A stretch of 64,000 nt of DNA from an uncultured Clostridia bacterium (GTDB taxonomy: Bacteria; Bacillota; Clostridia; Christensenellales; Borkfalkiaceae). Under the pieces are notes generated by a model. It was given only the letters and a program-made list of their open reading frames with translations, was not told where the DNA came from and made no database searches. The position numbers were made by a program, and so were the translations under genes. Below are positions 7,756 to 17,631 of this stretch, one piece after another. Position 1 is the stretch's first letter; the number at the start of each line of letters is the position of its first letter. Location: assembly GCA_934271735.1 (NCBI GenBank), contig CAKQSB010000004.1, forward strand, positions 101,410-165,409, given 5' to 3'.

Positions 7756-10700
7756 TTATTCGTTATCTAAAATTTCTATCGTTTCAAGCGTGAAAAGATT
7801 TAAAATCACCGCTTTTTTAACCTTGAGTTTGAGTATTTTTTCGACAGCCTTTTTATATAAAATAAGCTGAGAGCGATATGTCTCCGCAACGTGTTCGGCG
7901 TTTTTCATCGACGCTTTGTAGTCCACGATGATAGCCTCGTCGCCACTGATCGCGAGCAAGTCTATAACGCCCTGAACGAGAATTTCGCCCGAGGATTTAT
8001 ATCCGACTTCTTCCGCGGAATAGTTCGCCATAAACGGCTGTTCCCTGTAAATTTCGTAGCCTTCTATCTCGCCGAAAAGTTTACAATCCATAACCTTCTG
8101 CAAAACGTTTTTATCGAGCAATTTTGCCTGTCTTTCCGAAAGATCACCTTGCGAAAGTTGCCGTATAAGTTCGTTATCGGCACTTTTTTCATTAAAATCT
8201 CTGTTCTCCAGAAACTTATGGTATGCCGTTCCGACCTCGTTTCTTTCCGCGTCCGTGTCGTCCGAAAGAGTAAAAACAACCTTTCCGTTTTCCGCCGAAG
8301 AAACGCTTAAAGAAAGCTTTTCGGCTTTGAAGAGATTCTCTCCGCCGACCATTCCGCCCGCCTCTTCCGTAATTTTCGTAACGCTGTTTTTAACGGGCAG
8401 AACCGTTTCGGACTCGTAAGGATAAACAAAATCAAGCCCCTGCAAAATACGTTTTTTCAAAGATTCTCTTTCTTCTCCGACGAGAATTTTTTCGCATTTT
8501 TCGGCGCGCATATTGTTCACGATTTCGTCCTTGTCGTGGAAAATAACGGGCATGTCCCTTTCGGAAAAGAACTCTATGAATTTTCTCGCGAGCGAAGAAG
8601 TGAATTCATTCCTTTCGCGCGGCAGATCGGCGGACGAAACGAGATGCAGGCGGGACTGCGCCCTCGTCATAGCCACGTACAAAAGCCGCAGTTCCTCTCT
8701 CGCCCCATCGCGGCGTTTTTCGGCTTTAACCACGAAACGCTTTATCGTGTCGGTTTTAATCATTGTTTCTTCGTCGTAGGAAAACGGCGCGAGACAACGT
8801 TTTCTCGAAAGGAGCAGATTTTCGCGCTCGTCCATAGCATTGAACTGCCGCCCCAGCCCCGCAATGATAACGACGGGAAACTCGAGACCTTTCGAGGCGT
8901 GCATACTCATAACCGACACGGAATTGCTTCCGCCCGCCTTTGAAACGGCAAGATTATTTCCGACGTTCTCGAGTTTGTTTAAAAACTCTCGCACGCTCAG
9001 TTTTTTGCCGTCCTTTTCGGCTTCGGAGATAAATCTGTTCACCCTTTCGAGCCTTAATTCGCCGAGACGACCCGTTAAAATTTCAAGGTCGAGCGAACAG
9101 TCTCTTATTATCCCCGCAAGCAGCTCGCCCGCGCCTTTGAACTCGGCGAGCAGACGAATTTTCTTGAAATACTCGTCAAAATGGTTGAGTTTAAGTTTGA
9201 TTTCCTCGTTTTTGCCGTTATTTTTATAATACTCCACGCAGTCGAGGAAAGTGGGAGTCTGAACGCGCGAGCCGTTGCTTTTCCCCGCGGACGCGGGCGT
9301 TTCGGCTCTTATGACGGCGAGTTCTTCCTCGTCGAGACCGCCTATCGAGCTTTTTAAGGTCGCGATGAGCGGCGCGTCGTCGGCGTAAAAATCGATGAGT
9401 TTTAAAACGTCGGTTAAAAGCTTTATTTCTGGGTATTCGGTTATCGGGTCTTTCGCGACGGAAGTCACGGGAATGTTAAGCCGCGAAAGCGTTTTTATAA
9501 CGTCCGTCGCAAAGCCTTTGGAATCTCTCAGCAAAACGACTATATCTTTCGGCTCAACCTCGCGTTCCTCTTTGGTTTTCACGTCGTAAATCTTCGTATG
9601 CAGTTCTTTTTCGATAAGTTCGCCGACGAGCAGTCCTTCGTAAAAACTGTCGGGATTTTCGGGTGCGGTCGCGTCCTTAACGAGATTATAAACGCCCGCC
9701 GGCGCTTCTTTTTTGTCCTTTTCGCCCGTGATGACGTGCATAAACGTTTCGCCCGTTTTTTCGGGATAAAGTTTGCCGAAAACCATAGGGTGGCTCGCGT
9801 AATCCGTACCCGAATTTTTCTCCGTCATCGTAACGGAAAACACCTTGTTGACAGCCGCAAGAACCCCTTCCGTGGAACGGAAATTTTCGGAAAGCCACAC
9901 GGCTTTGCCCTCGCCCGCGTCGTATCTCGCGAATTTCTCGGCAAAAATATCGGGATTGCAACCGCGGAACGCGTAAATGCACTGCTTGACGTCGCCGACC
10001 ATAAACAGATGATCGGGCGCGACGAGATTCAGAATAGCTTCCTGAACGCCGTTTACGTCCTGATATTCGTCGCAAAACGCGTATTTATACTTACTTTGAA
10101 CCGATTTCAACGCGTCCGGAGACGAGGAAAGAAGCTTGTACGTCAGATGTTCGAGGTCGGAAAAGTCGGCGTAGGACTCCTCGCTTTTCAATTCATCGTA
10201 TTCCTTTTTATATAGAAGCGTGAGTTTCGATAACGCCGCGACCGTGCGGTTTGTCGATAAAAACGCCGATTTTGCCGTTTCTTCGCCGTCGGGGAAAAGA
10301 GACGAGCAGTCCTCGAACAGTTTCCCGAGTTTCTTTTTTAAATCGTCGAAATATTTTTTTTCGGCGTCAAGTTCTTTGGAAACAGACGGCGCGCGCCCGA
10401 GCTTATCCGAGCTTAACGAAACGATTTCGGGGAGACTTTTCGCGCCGATAATCATATCGAGCTTAGCGAATACCTCGCCGAAATATTTTTCCGTATTTTT
10501 AACTCCGCACGAAACGAGTGTGGTTTTCATTTCGCCGAAAGAGATTTTCAGTCCCGCGGCTCTTTCTTTCAGCCATTCTGTAGCCGCGTTTTCGAGTTCT
10601 TTAAATTCCTCGTCCGTAGGGGATTTTCCGCATTTTTCGATAAACGCTTCGGGGTCTTTTTCGGAAAGAGCGAATTCCGTAAGTTTTTTTATCGCGTTTT

Positions 10701-11214
10701 TAAGTTCCGTATCGCTTCTGCCGACTCTGAAAATACGTACGAGATACAAAAAATCCTCGTCGCCTTGCTCGTAAAGATCGCGGAACACGTTTTCCGCGGC
10801 GGCGTTTCTGATTTCGTCCGCGGCGGGTTCGTCGGCAACCCTGAAAGTGGGGTCCAAGCCGATTTCGTAAAAATACGCGCGCAGAATATCCGCGCAGAAT
10901 TTGTGTATCGTGGAAATGCTCGCCGAAGGAACTTCTTCCAAGGCTTCGCGGATTTTGGAGTTATCCCCGCCCGTTATGAGTCTTTTTCTGAGCGCGGAGA
11001 CGAGCTTTTGTTTCATTTCCGCCGCGGCGGCTTCGGTGAACGTTACGGCGAGAATTTCCGAAACCCTCGCTTTTCCGTCCAGAACGAGGCTTATAAGCCT
11101 TTCTATCATAACGAACGTTTTGCCGCTCCCCGCGGAAGCGGAAACAAGCATATTTCCTTCCGTTTCGCTCACGGCGCGCCATTGATTCGGCGTAAATTTA
11201 TCTTTATTCTCCAT
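7756..11214 (-). CDS. addA: ATP-dependent helicase/nuclease subunit A
   Basis: The 1152-residue protein has a UvrD-type P-loop, SASAGSGKTFVMIERL, near residues 25-40, further helicase motifs (FCDEYQDVN, LSENFRST, SMHASKGLEFPVV, LLYVAMTRAQ), and a C-terminal RecB-like nuclease with GVIDLL...IIVDYKAS. AddA with AddB resects double-strand breaks to prepare recombination, the Gram-positive counterpart of RecBCD. Its ATG lies within the end of addB (11-base overlap), indicating translational coupling. Length and motifs are complete. Confidence 0.97.
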   Translation of the reverse strand: MENKDKFTPNQWRAVSETEGNMLVSASAGSGKTFVMIERLISLVLDGKARVSEILAVTFTEAAAAEMKQKLVSALRKRLITGGDNSKIREALEEVPSASISTIHKFCADILRAYFYEIGLDPTFRVADEPAADEIRNAAAENVFRDLYEQGDEDFLYLVRIFRVGRSDTELKNAIKKLTEFALSEKDPEAFIEKCGKSPTDEEFKELENAATEWLKERAAGLKISFGEMKTTLVSCGVKNTEKYFGEVFAKLDMIIGAKSLPEIVSLSSDKLGRAPSVSKELDAEKKYFDDLKKKLGKLFEDCSSLFPDGEETAKSAFLSTNRTVAALSKLTLLYKKEYDELKSEESYADFSDLEHLTYKLLSSSPDALKSVQSKYKYAFCDEYQDVNGVQEAILNLVAPDHLFMVGDVKQCIYAFRGCNPDIFAEKFARYDAGEGKAVWLSENFRSTEGVLAAVNKVFSVTMTEKNSGTDYASHPMVFGKLYPEKTGETFMHVITGEKDKKEAPAGVYNLVKDATAPENPDSFYEGLLVGELIEKELHTKIYDVKTKEEREVEPKDIVVLLRDSKGFATDVIKTLSRLNIPVTSVAKDPITEYPEIKLLTDVLKLIDFYADDAPLIATLKSSIGGLDEEELAVIRAETPASAGKSNGSRVQTPTFLDCVEYYKNNGKNEEIKLKLNHFDEYFKKIRLLAEFKGAGELLAGIIRDCSLDLEILTGRLGELRLERVNRFISEAEKDGKKLSVREFLNKLENVGNNLAVSKAGGSNSVSVMSMHASKGLEFPVVIIAGLGRQFNAMDERENLLLSRKRCLAPFSYDEETMIKTDTIKRFVVKAEKRRDGAREELRLLYVAMTRAQSRLHLVSSADLPRERNEFTSSLARKFIEFFSERDMPVIFHDKDEIVNNMRAEKCEKILVGEERESLKKRILQGLDFVYPYESETVLPVKNSVTKITEEAGGMVGGENLFKAEKLSLSVSSAENGKVVFTLSDDTDAERNEVGTAYHKFLENRDFNEKSADNELIRQLSQGDLSERQAKLLDKNVLQKVMDCKLFGEIEGYEIYREQPFMANYSAEEVGYKSSGEILVQGVIDLLAISGDEAIIVDYKASMKNAEHVAETYRSQLILYKKAVEKILKLKVKKAVILNLFTLETIEILDNE

Positions 11215-14200
11215 TGTCTTCGTCCCCCGTCGTATCGTTTTTCGTTTCTTTGCCTGTTTGCCGATCGCCTGTTATCTCGTCCGAATAAGCGGCTTCAACG
11301 ATCGTTTTCGATTTAACGTCCTTAACTTTTCTTTCTCTGTAACCCGCTTCTTCGTCGTAGCCGCAAATCGAACCGTACTCGCAATATTTGCACGTATCCT
11401 CGTACGGCGAAGCTATCATAACCCCGTCAGCGATATCGGAAACGGCGTTTTCGGCAAGTTTTTTTGCGTATTTCATATAGCCTTGCAATTCCACGCCGTC
11501 GCATAAACTGCCCGAAAGTTTGCCGTTCCGTCTGTCCGTTTTAACGTTGATAAGTTCGCTTTTGCCTTTTTCGATAACGGTTTTGTCGGTTGCCGTAAGA
11601 ACTTCGTCGGTAAAAAGCGTTTTACCCGCCATAACGGTACGGTCGTCGTCGGCTTTTTTAAAAGAATCGTTCACCGCGTAGTAATACGCGCCCGCGGGTT
11701 CTTCGCTTTCTTTTACGAATGCGTTCATATAAAGATAAAGCTGAATATTCTGACCCGTGTAAAACTTTTCTTCCTTGACCTTTTCGGTTACGTTGCCCGT
11801 TTTATAATCGATTATACGGACGTAATTTTTATACTTGTCGATTCTGTCCGCTTTGCCGTAAAGCTTATAACGTTCGCCTTTTTTCGTGACGAGGGGCAGG
11901 GATTTATATTCCGACCAGTCCGAAAACCAGACCTCTTCCCCAACGGGGCGGAAACCCGATTGCTTAAACTCTTCGTAAATGCCTTTGCACAGCTTTTTGC
12001 CTTCCTTTTCGGTAAGTTTCAAAGCGTACGCAAAGTCTCCTCGATGCGTGAATTTCTGAATTTCGGGGTCGCTTAAAGCCGCGGAAATAACCTCTTCGGC
12101 TAAAATTTCGGCTTTTTCGTCCGTATCCGCTTCGTCCATACGTTTAACGAAATTTTCGGCGATGTTATGAAGAACATTACCGAAATCGAGCGAACGCACT
12201 TTATCGGTTATCTTGTCCGCCGCACCGAGACAGTATTTGATAAAACATTTATACGGGCAGGAATAGTAACACTCTATTTTGCTCGCAGAAACTCTCCCGA
12301 GCGCGAAATAGTTTTCGGGCGGCAGCTTTTTCCTCACCGCGATTTGCTTGTCCACTCTTTGAAGTAGCCTTTTCGCGTAAGCAAATTTATCTCCGTCCGC
12401 GTAAGTTTTTAAAGCCGCCAAAAACGAAGAAGCAGCCGATAACGAACTTATAGCCCCGTTTTTGAAGTCCGATGAATCTTTTATGAGCGAGAAATAAGCG
12501 GGGCGGAGACGGAGATATCCGACCGATTCGTAAATATCTTTTTTCTCTCCTTTTTCCTCTTCTTCGGCGATAAAATAAGAACGGACGTTGAACGGCTCGA
12601 GCGGTTTTCCGTTTTTACCGACGAAAATTCTTTCCATAAAATCGAGTACGTCGCTTTTGACCGTCTGATTGCCCGAGGGGGAAAGCAGGCTGTACGACAT
12701 AAAAAGTCCGTCCGAAAAAGAAGCGAACGCAAGCCCGGCAGCTTCCTTTTCGCGCTTGTTCACGACGCTGATTTTGGGTTCGATCGCAACCGAAAGTTTT
12801 TCGAGATCGGCGATATCGCTGTCAAGAAGAAGGGCGGTATCGCTTTTAATGAAAGGCACGTCTCCGTTTAAGCCCGCCGTGAAAAGATAGCGAAACCTCT
12901 TAAATCTGCAATCTTTAAGCTCGGCGACGTAAACGCAATCGGAAAATTGCGGAATAAGCCCCACCTCGCAGGCGTCGAAACCCGCTTCGAGGAGCTTGCA
13001 GAACTCCGAAATCGTAACTTCGTCGTTCCCTAAAACCTCACCCGCTTTTTTAACGGTGTCCGTAACTTTATCTATCGCGGAAGTTAAAAAAGCGCTTTCT
13101 TCGTTGGCGTTTATCGCGAGCAGTTTTTCTTCGGTGAGTTTCGCGTTGTCCGAAACATAAGCGTTTTCGATAAATTCGAGTATTATTTTAACGTATTCGT
13201 CTGCCCCGTCTTTTCTTTTCAGTTTTACGAGCGACGAAGCTAAAACGTCTCTTTTCGCGCTTATGAAAATATCTTCCGAAACGGGGAAAGTTTTATCGAG
13301 AAAGAGCCTGCCCGTAACCGTGCGCCCGATAAGTTCGCGGATAAACAAATCGGAAATGTCTTTATCCGAAATAAAGAGGGGGTTTGAGATTATCCCGCGG
13401 ATTTCCTTCATATCCGCGCCTTTCGCGCCGGCTTTTAAAAACCCCGTGACAAGCCTTGACAGAGGGTGCGAGGAAAGCTGACGTTTTTCGTCCGAAAAAC
13501 AGGGAATTTTATAATCTTCGAAAGTCCTTTTTATCCTTAAAGAATACTTTCCCATATCGCCCGCGGCTAAGCAGAAATCGGAATATCTCATACCTTTCGC
13601 CGTCACGAGATAGGTTATTCTTTTCGCAATGAAATCGATTTCTTCGTCGATGTTCTTTGCTTCGAAAATATGTATTTTATCGCTATATAGACCGACTTTT
13701 GCAAATCGATGATGGTCGAAAAGTCCATTTAAAACAGATTCCTGCTCGGGGCTTAAATTTTCCGTTTTGTCCGTTTTTATCTCCGTATTGTCAAGCCGTT
13801 TTATAAACTCGTAAAACTCGTTGCTGTAAAGATTTTCGTTACTTCCTTTAACCGCGAAAACGTCTACGGACAAAGCCGCTAAGGAAAGGGTTTTTATTAT
13901 CTCGCAAATCTGTCTCGTAAGCGAAGAATAGCCGACGATAACGACTTTCGAACCCTTTATTTTTTTGTCGGCTTTTAAAAGCGCGGGCATTTCGTCGAGC
14001 GCGCCGCTCTGGTCGGACAACCCTTTTTCTTTAAGGAATTTTTCGTATTCGCTATAAACGAGCGCGACGTCCGAAATTTTCGCCCGAACGTTTTCTCTGC
14101 AACCGTCCAGAGCCTCGGTTATTTCCCGAGGGGTAACCTTTGCGGATTTAAGCTGCGCGATAAGCTCGCTCGTTTCGAACGCGAAAGAGGGCGAAGAGGC

Positions 14201-14506
14201 GAGCTTGGACAATGCTTTCAGTTTGCCTTTGATGTTGCCGAGTATCTTTTTAACGACGATAGCCGAACTCTCTTTCGTGAGCACGTTTTTTAAAGTCGTT
14301 TTCGAGGAAACATATCTGCCGAAAGATAAAACTTCGGTGTTGAAAGTTCCGCCGAGCCTTTTCGCGACAGCCGTTTCCATAGAAAGCGTGAGCTTGTCCT
14401 CGCAGAAAATAACGACGTTTTCGCTCGGAGAAACGCCGGTTTCCGAAACGAATTCCGCCGCGGAATCTATGCAGGAATAATAAGTTTTTCTCCCGTGTAA
14501 AACCAT
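11204..14506 (-). CDS. addB: ATP-dependent helicase/nuclease subunit B
   Basis: The 1100-residue protein is the first gene of the addB-addA-rhaM unit. The C-terminal nuclease shows GKADRIDKYK followed by IIDYKTGN, with active-site Asp and Lys, and a cysteine set: CYYSCPYKC near residue 750 and CKYCEYGSIC near the end, as expected for the AddB iron-sulphur cluster. The N-terminus, MVLHGRKTYYSCIDSAAE, lacks the GxxGSGKT P-loop present in Bacillus AddB, so any ATPase activity there is doubtful. The start is supported by AAAGGGG upstream and an extended -10 promoter. Confidence 0.93.
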   Translation of the reverse strand: MVLHGRKTYYSCIDSAAEFVSETGVSPSENVVIFCEDKLTLSMETAVAKRLGGTFNTEVLSFGRYVSSKTTLKNVLTKESSAIVVKKILGNIKGKLKALSKLASSPSFAFETSELIAQLKSAKVTPREITEALDGCRENVRAKISDVALVYSEYEKFLKEKGLSDQSGALDEMPALLKADKKIKGSKVVIVGYSSLTRQICEIIKTLSLAALSVDVFAVKGSNENLYSNEFYEFIKRLDNTEIKTDKTENLSPEQESVLNGLFDHHRFAKVGLYSDKIHIFEAKNIDEEIDFIAKRITYLVTAKGMRYSDFCLAAGDMGKYSLRIKRTFEDYKIPCFSDEKRQLSSHPLSRLVTGFLKAGAKGADMKEIRGIISNPLFISDKDISDLFIRELIGRTVTGRLFLDKTFPVSEDIFISAKRDVLASSLVKLKRKDGADEYVKIILEFIENAYVSDNAKLTEEKLLAINANEESAFLTSAIDKVTDTVKKAGEVLGNDEVTISEFCKLLEAGFDACEVGLIPQFSDCVYVAELKDCRFKRFRYLFTAGLNGDVPFIKSDTALLLDSDIADLEKLSVAIEPKISVVNKREKEAAGLAFASFSDGLFMSYSLLSPSGNQTVKSDVLDFMERIFVGKNGKPLEPFNVRSYFIAEEEEKGEKKDIYESVGYLRLRPAYFSLIKDSSDFKNGAISSLSAASSFLAALKTYADGDKFAYAKRLLQRVDKQIAVRKKLPPENYFALGRVSASKIECYYSCPYKCFIKYCLGAADKITDKVRSLDFGNVLHNIAENFVKRMDEADTDEKAEILAEEVISAALSDPEIQKFTHRGDFAYALKLTEKEGKKLCKGIYEEFKQSGFRPVGEEVWFSDWSEYKSLPLVTKKGERYKLYGKADRIDKYKNYVRIIDYKTGNVTEKVKEEKFYTGQNIQLYLYMNAFVKESEEPAGAYYYAVNDSFKKADDDRTVMAGKTLFTDEVLTATDKTVIEKGKSELINVKTDRRNGKLSGSLCDGVELQGYMKYAKKLAENAVSDIADGVMIASPYEDTCKYCEYGSICGYDEEAGYRERKVKDVKSKTIVEAAYSDEITGDRQTGKETKNDTTGDEDNGE

Positions 14507-14560
14507 TTGTATGCCCCTTTAAATTTTGAATCGCCCGAAAACACGGACGACCATACTGAA

Positions 14561-14570
14561 ATTATACCAC
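14561..14570 (-). promoter_or_regulatory. Probable extended -10 promoter of addB
   Basis: Minus strand TGTGGTATAAT with TATAAT at 14566-14561 and TG one base upstream; no good -35 box is seen. It lies about 55 bases before the addB start. Confidence 0.45.
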
Positions 14571-14686
14571 ACGTTACGGCAAATTTCCATAAGTATATTG
14601 TGAAAATTTGTTTTTATTACGTTTTTTGTTTTCTTTTTCCCCGCTTTATGTTAAAATAACAGAAAAGACCATATCGGAGATATATA

Positions 14687-15760
14687 ATGAAAAAGAAAAT
14701 TCTCGCGGCGATCTCGCTGACGCTTTCCGTTCTCGCTTTCGCGAGCTGTTCGGGAGCGGCTTTAAAAACCGCTTACGTTGGTTCGTACTGGAACAAAGAC
14801 ACGACGAACGAAACCCCCGCAGGGAAAACGGAAACCCTCGAATATATCGTGGAATCGGACGACGGTTCGAACAAACTCTGGAACAACGCCCGCAAAAACG
14901 ACCGTCTTTCCTTTAAAACCGTAAGCGTTACGGACGAAAACGGAAAAACCGTCGCTTCTTCCTATAAAACCGTTTTAACCGCCAACGAAGACGGAACTTA
15001 CGTTTATAAAACGACCCTTACCGTTTACGGACAGTACGAAACGAACGGCGTGACGAGAGACGTTGCCGACATTACCGAAACGGAAACGACTTTCGGCGAT
15101 TACAACAAAGGTTTCGCGCCGATAAAATCGGTAAAAACCGTTTTAAACACCGTTCCTTATTCTTCGAGCAGCGCGTACGTTTTCAAAAAAACTCACTACC
15201 GCTCGACGACGACTTATTCGGGTAACGACGCGACTGTTAAAATCGAAATTCTCGACGGAGACGAAAGCCCCGAACAGTTCAAAGAAAGAGCGAAAAAGGA
15301 AACTTCGATAAGCAAATACAACAAAAAAGCCTATATCGATAACGACCTTATGCTTCTTTTGTTCAGAAACTTCAAGCACGAAGCGAATATGAGCTATTCG
15401 TTCAGAGCGATCGAACCCCTTTCCGGCGAACTTCAGAGCGTAGTCGGTTCGGTTTACACCAAAACCTCGACGGACGGCAAAAACTCCGCTTCGCTCGAAT
15501 ATCTCGTAACTTCGCCGCTTCTTAAAAACGTTCAGCTCGGAACTTCGCCCCGTCACGATTATTCGTTCAACGTAGTGAGAATGGACTTCTCGACCTCGGG
15601 ATCTACCGGTCAGAACTTTATGAGAGCTTATTACGCTCAGAGCTACGAGGGCGCGTCGGAAGCGAACTCCGCAAGACATATTCCCGTTATGATCGCTCAG
15701 CCGATGATTTTAAACACGGGTTTCCTCGTTTACTCGATCAAAACGGCGACGTTTATGTAA
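14687..15760 (+). CDS. Lipoprotein of unknown function
   Basis: The 357-residue protein begins with a lipoprotein signal peptide, MKKKILAAISLTLSVLAFAS then Cys21. The rest is rich in Thr, Ser and Lys, with beta-strand-like alternation (TYVYKTTLTVYGQYETNGV) and no recognised domain. It probably sits on the outer face of the membrane. It is monocistronic, running away from addB, with two hairpins after the stop. Codon use looks like that of its neighbours. I cannot assign a function. Confidence 0.75.
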   Translation: MKKKILAAISLTLSVLAFASCSGAALKTAYVGSYWNKDTTNETPAGKTETLEYIVESDDGSNKLWNNARKNDRLSFKTVSVTDENGKTVASSYKTVLTANEDGTYVYKTTLTVYGQYETNGVTRDVADITETETTFGDYNKGFAPIKSVKTVLNTVPYSSSSAYVFKKTHYRSTTTYSGNDATVKIEILDGDESPEQFKERAKKETSISKYNKKAYIDNDLMLLLFRNFKHEANMSYSFRAIEPLSGELQSVVGSVYTKTSTDGKNSASLEYLVTSPLLKNVQLGTSPRHDYSFNVVRMDFSTSGSTGQNFMRAYYAQSYEGASEANSARHIPVMIAQPMILNTGFLVYSIKTATFM

Positions 15761-15765
15761 TTTTT

Positions 15766-15804
15766 GCCGGACAAGAATAAAACGAACTTTTAATCTTGTC
15801 CGGC
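15766..15804 (+). terminator. Stem-loop after the lipoprotein gene
   Basis: GCCGGACAAGA and TCTTGTCCGGC form an 11-base stem. No T tract follows, so it may protect the mRNA 3' end, with the next hairpin doing the termination. Confidence 0.55.
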
Positions 15805-15810
15805 ATACCG

Positions 15811-15850
15811 AAAACCCCTCGGAACATCTTGTTGTTCCGAGGGGTTTTTA
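15811..15850. terminator. Bidirectional intrinsic terminator
   Basis: AAAACCCCTCGGAAC and GTTCCGAGGGGTTTTT form a strong stem between the convergent lipoprotein gene and gltX. Confidence 0.9.
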
Positions 15851-15855
15851 TTTGT

Positions 15856-15868
15856 TAATCGACTTATA
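15856..15868 (-). repeat. Dispersed motif copy 3 (TATAAGTCGATTA, minus strand)
   Basis: Exact 13-base copy on the minus strand, downstream of gltX. It lies in a larger perfect palindrome TCGACTTATAAGTCGA (15859-15874). Confidence 0.85.
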
Positions 15869-15930
15869 AGTCGACTTTTTTGTTTTAATTAAAATTTTCA
15901 GCCGCGCTTTTCTTTCGGTTTTCAGGAAAA

Positions 15931-17370
15931 TTATTCGGCTAATTTCGCTATCGATTTATCGATTCTCGCAAGAGTTTCTTCTTTACCTAAAAGTTCGGCT
16001 ATTTCGGTCGCTCCGCCGGGAGTTACCGCCATACCGGTTATGGCTATTCTCATAACCCAGAACACCGATCCGCTCTTAACTCCCTTTTCTTTCGCCTTTT
16101 CGCTGAGCGAAGAGAAGAGAACGTCGTTTGAAAAATCGTCGATTTCCGAAAGCCAGTTTTTAATTTCGGGAAGAAGATTTTCAGCGACTTCTTTATCCGT
16201 TTTGTTTTTCTTGTTCTCGAAAAGAGCTAAATCGTAATCGGGAAGAGAAACCATCCAGTCGATCTTTTCGGGGATATCTCCCAGAACTTCGACTCTGCCG
16301 TGAAGAAGTTTTGCGATTTTTTTAAGGTCGAATTTTCCGTTCACCGCCGATTTTTCGAGATAAGGGAGGGCATGCGCGTAAAAATCCTCTTCGGAAAGCT
16401 CTCTGATATATTCGCCGTTGAGCCAACGAAGTTTCATTTCGTCGAAGATAGAGGGGGATTTGGAAATTCCGTCGAGCGAGAACATTTCTACCATTTCGGG
16501 AAGCGTCATTTTTTCGACGTTGTTCTTAGGCGACCAGCCGAGGAGCGCGACGTAGTTTATAATCGCCTCTTTTAAGTACCCTTTCTTGACGAAATCGTCG
16601 AAGTTCGCGTCGCCGTAACGTTTGGAAAGTTTTCTCGTCGCGTCCTTCATTATCGTGGGCAGGTGAATATATTTCGGTCTTTCCCAACCGAATGCGTCGT
16701 ACATAAGATTGTATTTCGGCGTGGAAGAAAGATATTCCGTTCCTCTTATAACGTGCGTGATTCCCATAAGGTGATCGTCGATAACGTTTGCAAAGTTGTA
16801 GGTCGGCATACCGTCGCTCTTTATAAGGATATTATCCTCGAGATCGGCGTAATCCACCCTTATCGTACCGTAAACCATATCTTCGTATTCGCTGACGCCC
16901 TCGGAGGGTATGTTCTGACGGATAACGTAAGGTTCGCCCGCGGCAAGTCTTCTCCTAACCTCTTCTTTGGGAAGGTGAAGACAATGCTTGTCGTACTTTC
17001 TGTTGCCGTTTTCGTCCGTTAAAGATTCGAGCCTTTCTTTGGAGCAGAAACAATAATAAGCTCCGCCGAGTTCGATAAGCTTTTCGGCGTATTTTTTATA
17101 AATTTCCTTTCTCTGGCTCTGCACGTACGGTCCGTAATCGCCGCCCACGTCCGGTCCTTCGTCGTAAATAAGTCCCGATTCGATAAGCGAGCTGTAAATA
17201 AGTTCGACCGCTCCTTCGACGTAACGCTGCTGATCGGTGTCTTCTATTCTTAAAATAAAATCACCGCCGTTGTGTTTTGCGTAAAGATACGCGTAAAGCG
17301 CGGTTCTTAATCCCCCAAGGTGCATAAAACCCGTGGGACTCGGCGCAAATCTCGTTCTGACTTTTTCCAT
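15931..17370 (-). CDS. gltX: Glutamyl-tRNA synthetase
   Basis: The 479-residue class I synthetase charges tRNA-Glu with glutamate, and perhaps tRNA-Gln as well, as is usual in Clostridia that use the GatCAB pathway. The HIGH-type signature is in RFAPSPTGFMHLGGLRTALY at the N-terminus and the KMSKS-type signature is RKLSKRYGD near residue 245. Length matches bacterial GltX. The ATG follows AAGGAG. The leader is unusual: 10-base repeats and a GC-rich palindrome lie directly upstream. Confidence 0.96.
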   Translation of the reverse strand: MEKVRTRFAPSPTGFMHLGGLRTALYAYLYAKHNGGDFILRIEDTDQQRYVEGAVELIYSSLIESGLIYDEGPDVGGDYGPYVQSQRKEIYKKYAEKLIELGGAYYCFCSKERLESLTDENGNRKYDKHCLHLPKEEVRRRLAAGEPYVIRQNIPSEGVSEYEDMVYGTIRVDYADLEDNILIKSDGMPTYNFANVIDDHLMGITHVIRGTEYLSSTPKYNLMYDAFGWERPKYIHLPTIMKDATRKLSKRYGDANFDDFVKKGYLKEAIINYVALLGWSPKNNVEKMTLPEMVEMFSLDGISKSPSIFDEMKLRWLNGEYIRELSEEDFYAHALPYLEKSAVNGKFDLKKIAKLLHGRVEVLGDIPEKIDWMVSLPDYDLALFENKKNKTDKEVAENLLPEIKNWLSEIDDFSNDVLFSSLSEKAKEKGVKSGSVFWVMRIAITGMAVTPGGATEIAELLGKEETLARIDKSIAKLAE

Positions 17371-17395
17371 GATTCTCCTTGAAACAAAACCTCTC

Positions 17396-17452
17396 AGCTC
17401 GGTTTAGCTCGGCTTAACTTTGCTTAACTCGGCTTAGCCGCCGGCGGCTATT
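17396..17452 (-). repeat. Decamer repeats and palindrome in the gltX leader
   Basis: On the minus strand (T/C)TAA(G/A)CCGAG-like decamers occur about four times in tandem, preceded by the 14-base palindrome AGCCGCCGGCGGCT. It could be a leader RNA structure or a protein-binding array. It does not look like a T-box. Confidence 0.5.
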
Positions 17453-17503
17453 TAAGGTTTTTCTAAAAAATTTTTGCGATTTTAAAAATTTTCGTATTTT
17501 TAT

Positions 17504-17532
17504 TTTACCATAAATAAAAAAAAGTGTATAAT
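17504..17532 (+). promoter_or_regulatory. Promoter of the M20 peptidase gene
   Basis: TTTACC (17504-17509), 17 bases, TATAAT (17527-17532), in a very AT-rich context. The leader would be about 95 bases. Confidence 0.6.
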
Positions 17533-17631
17533 GAATTTAAGCAACTTTTCGATTTTTTTGAAAAAACAAATTTTATTCGGATAAAACCGTAAGATTAAAA
17601 TCACATAAACTTATATAAACGAGGTGTTATT

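Noticed and set aside
17380..17460. T-box riboswitch upstream of gltX
   Set aside because: No T-box consensus (TGGNACCGCG-like) or terminator/antiterminator pair is present.
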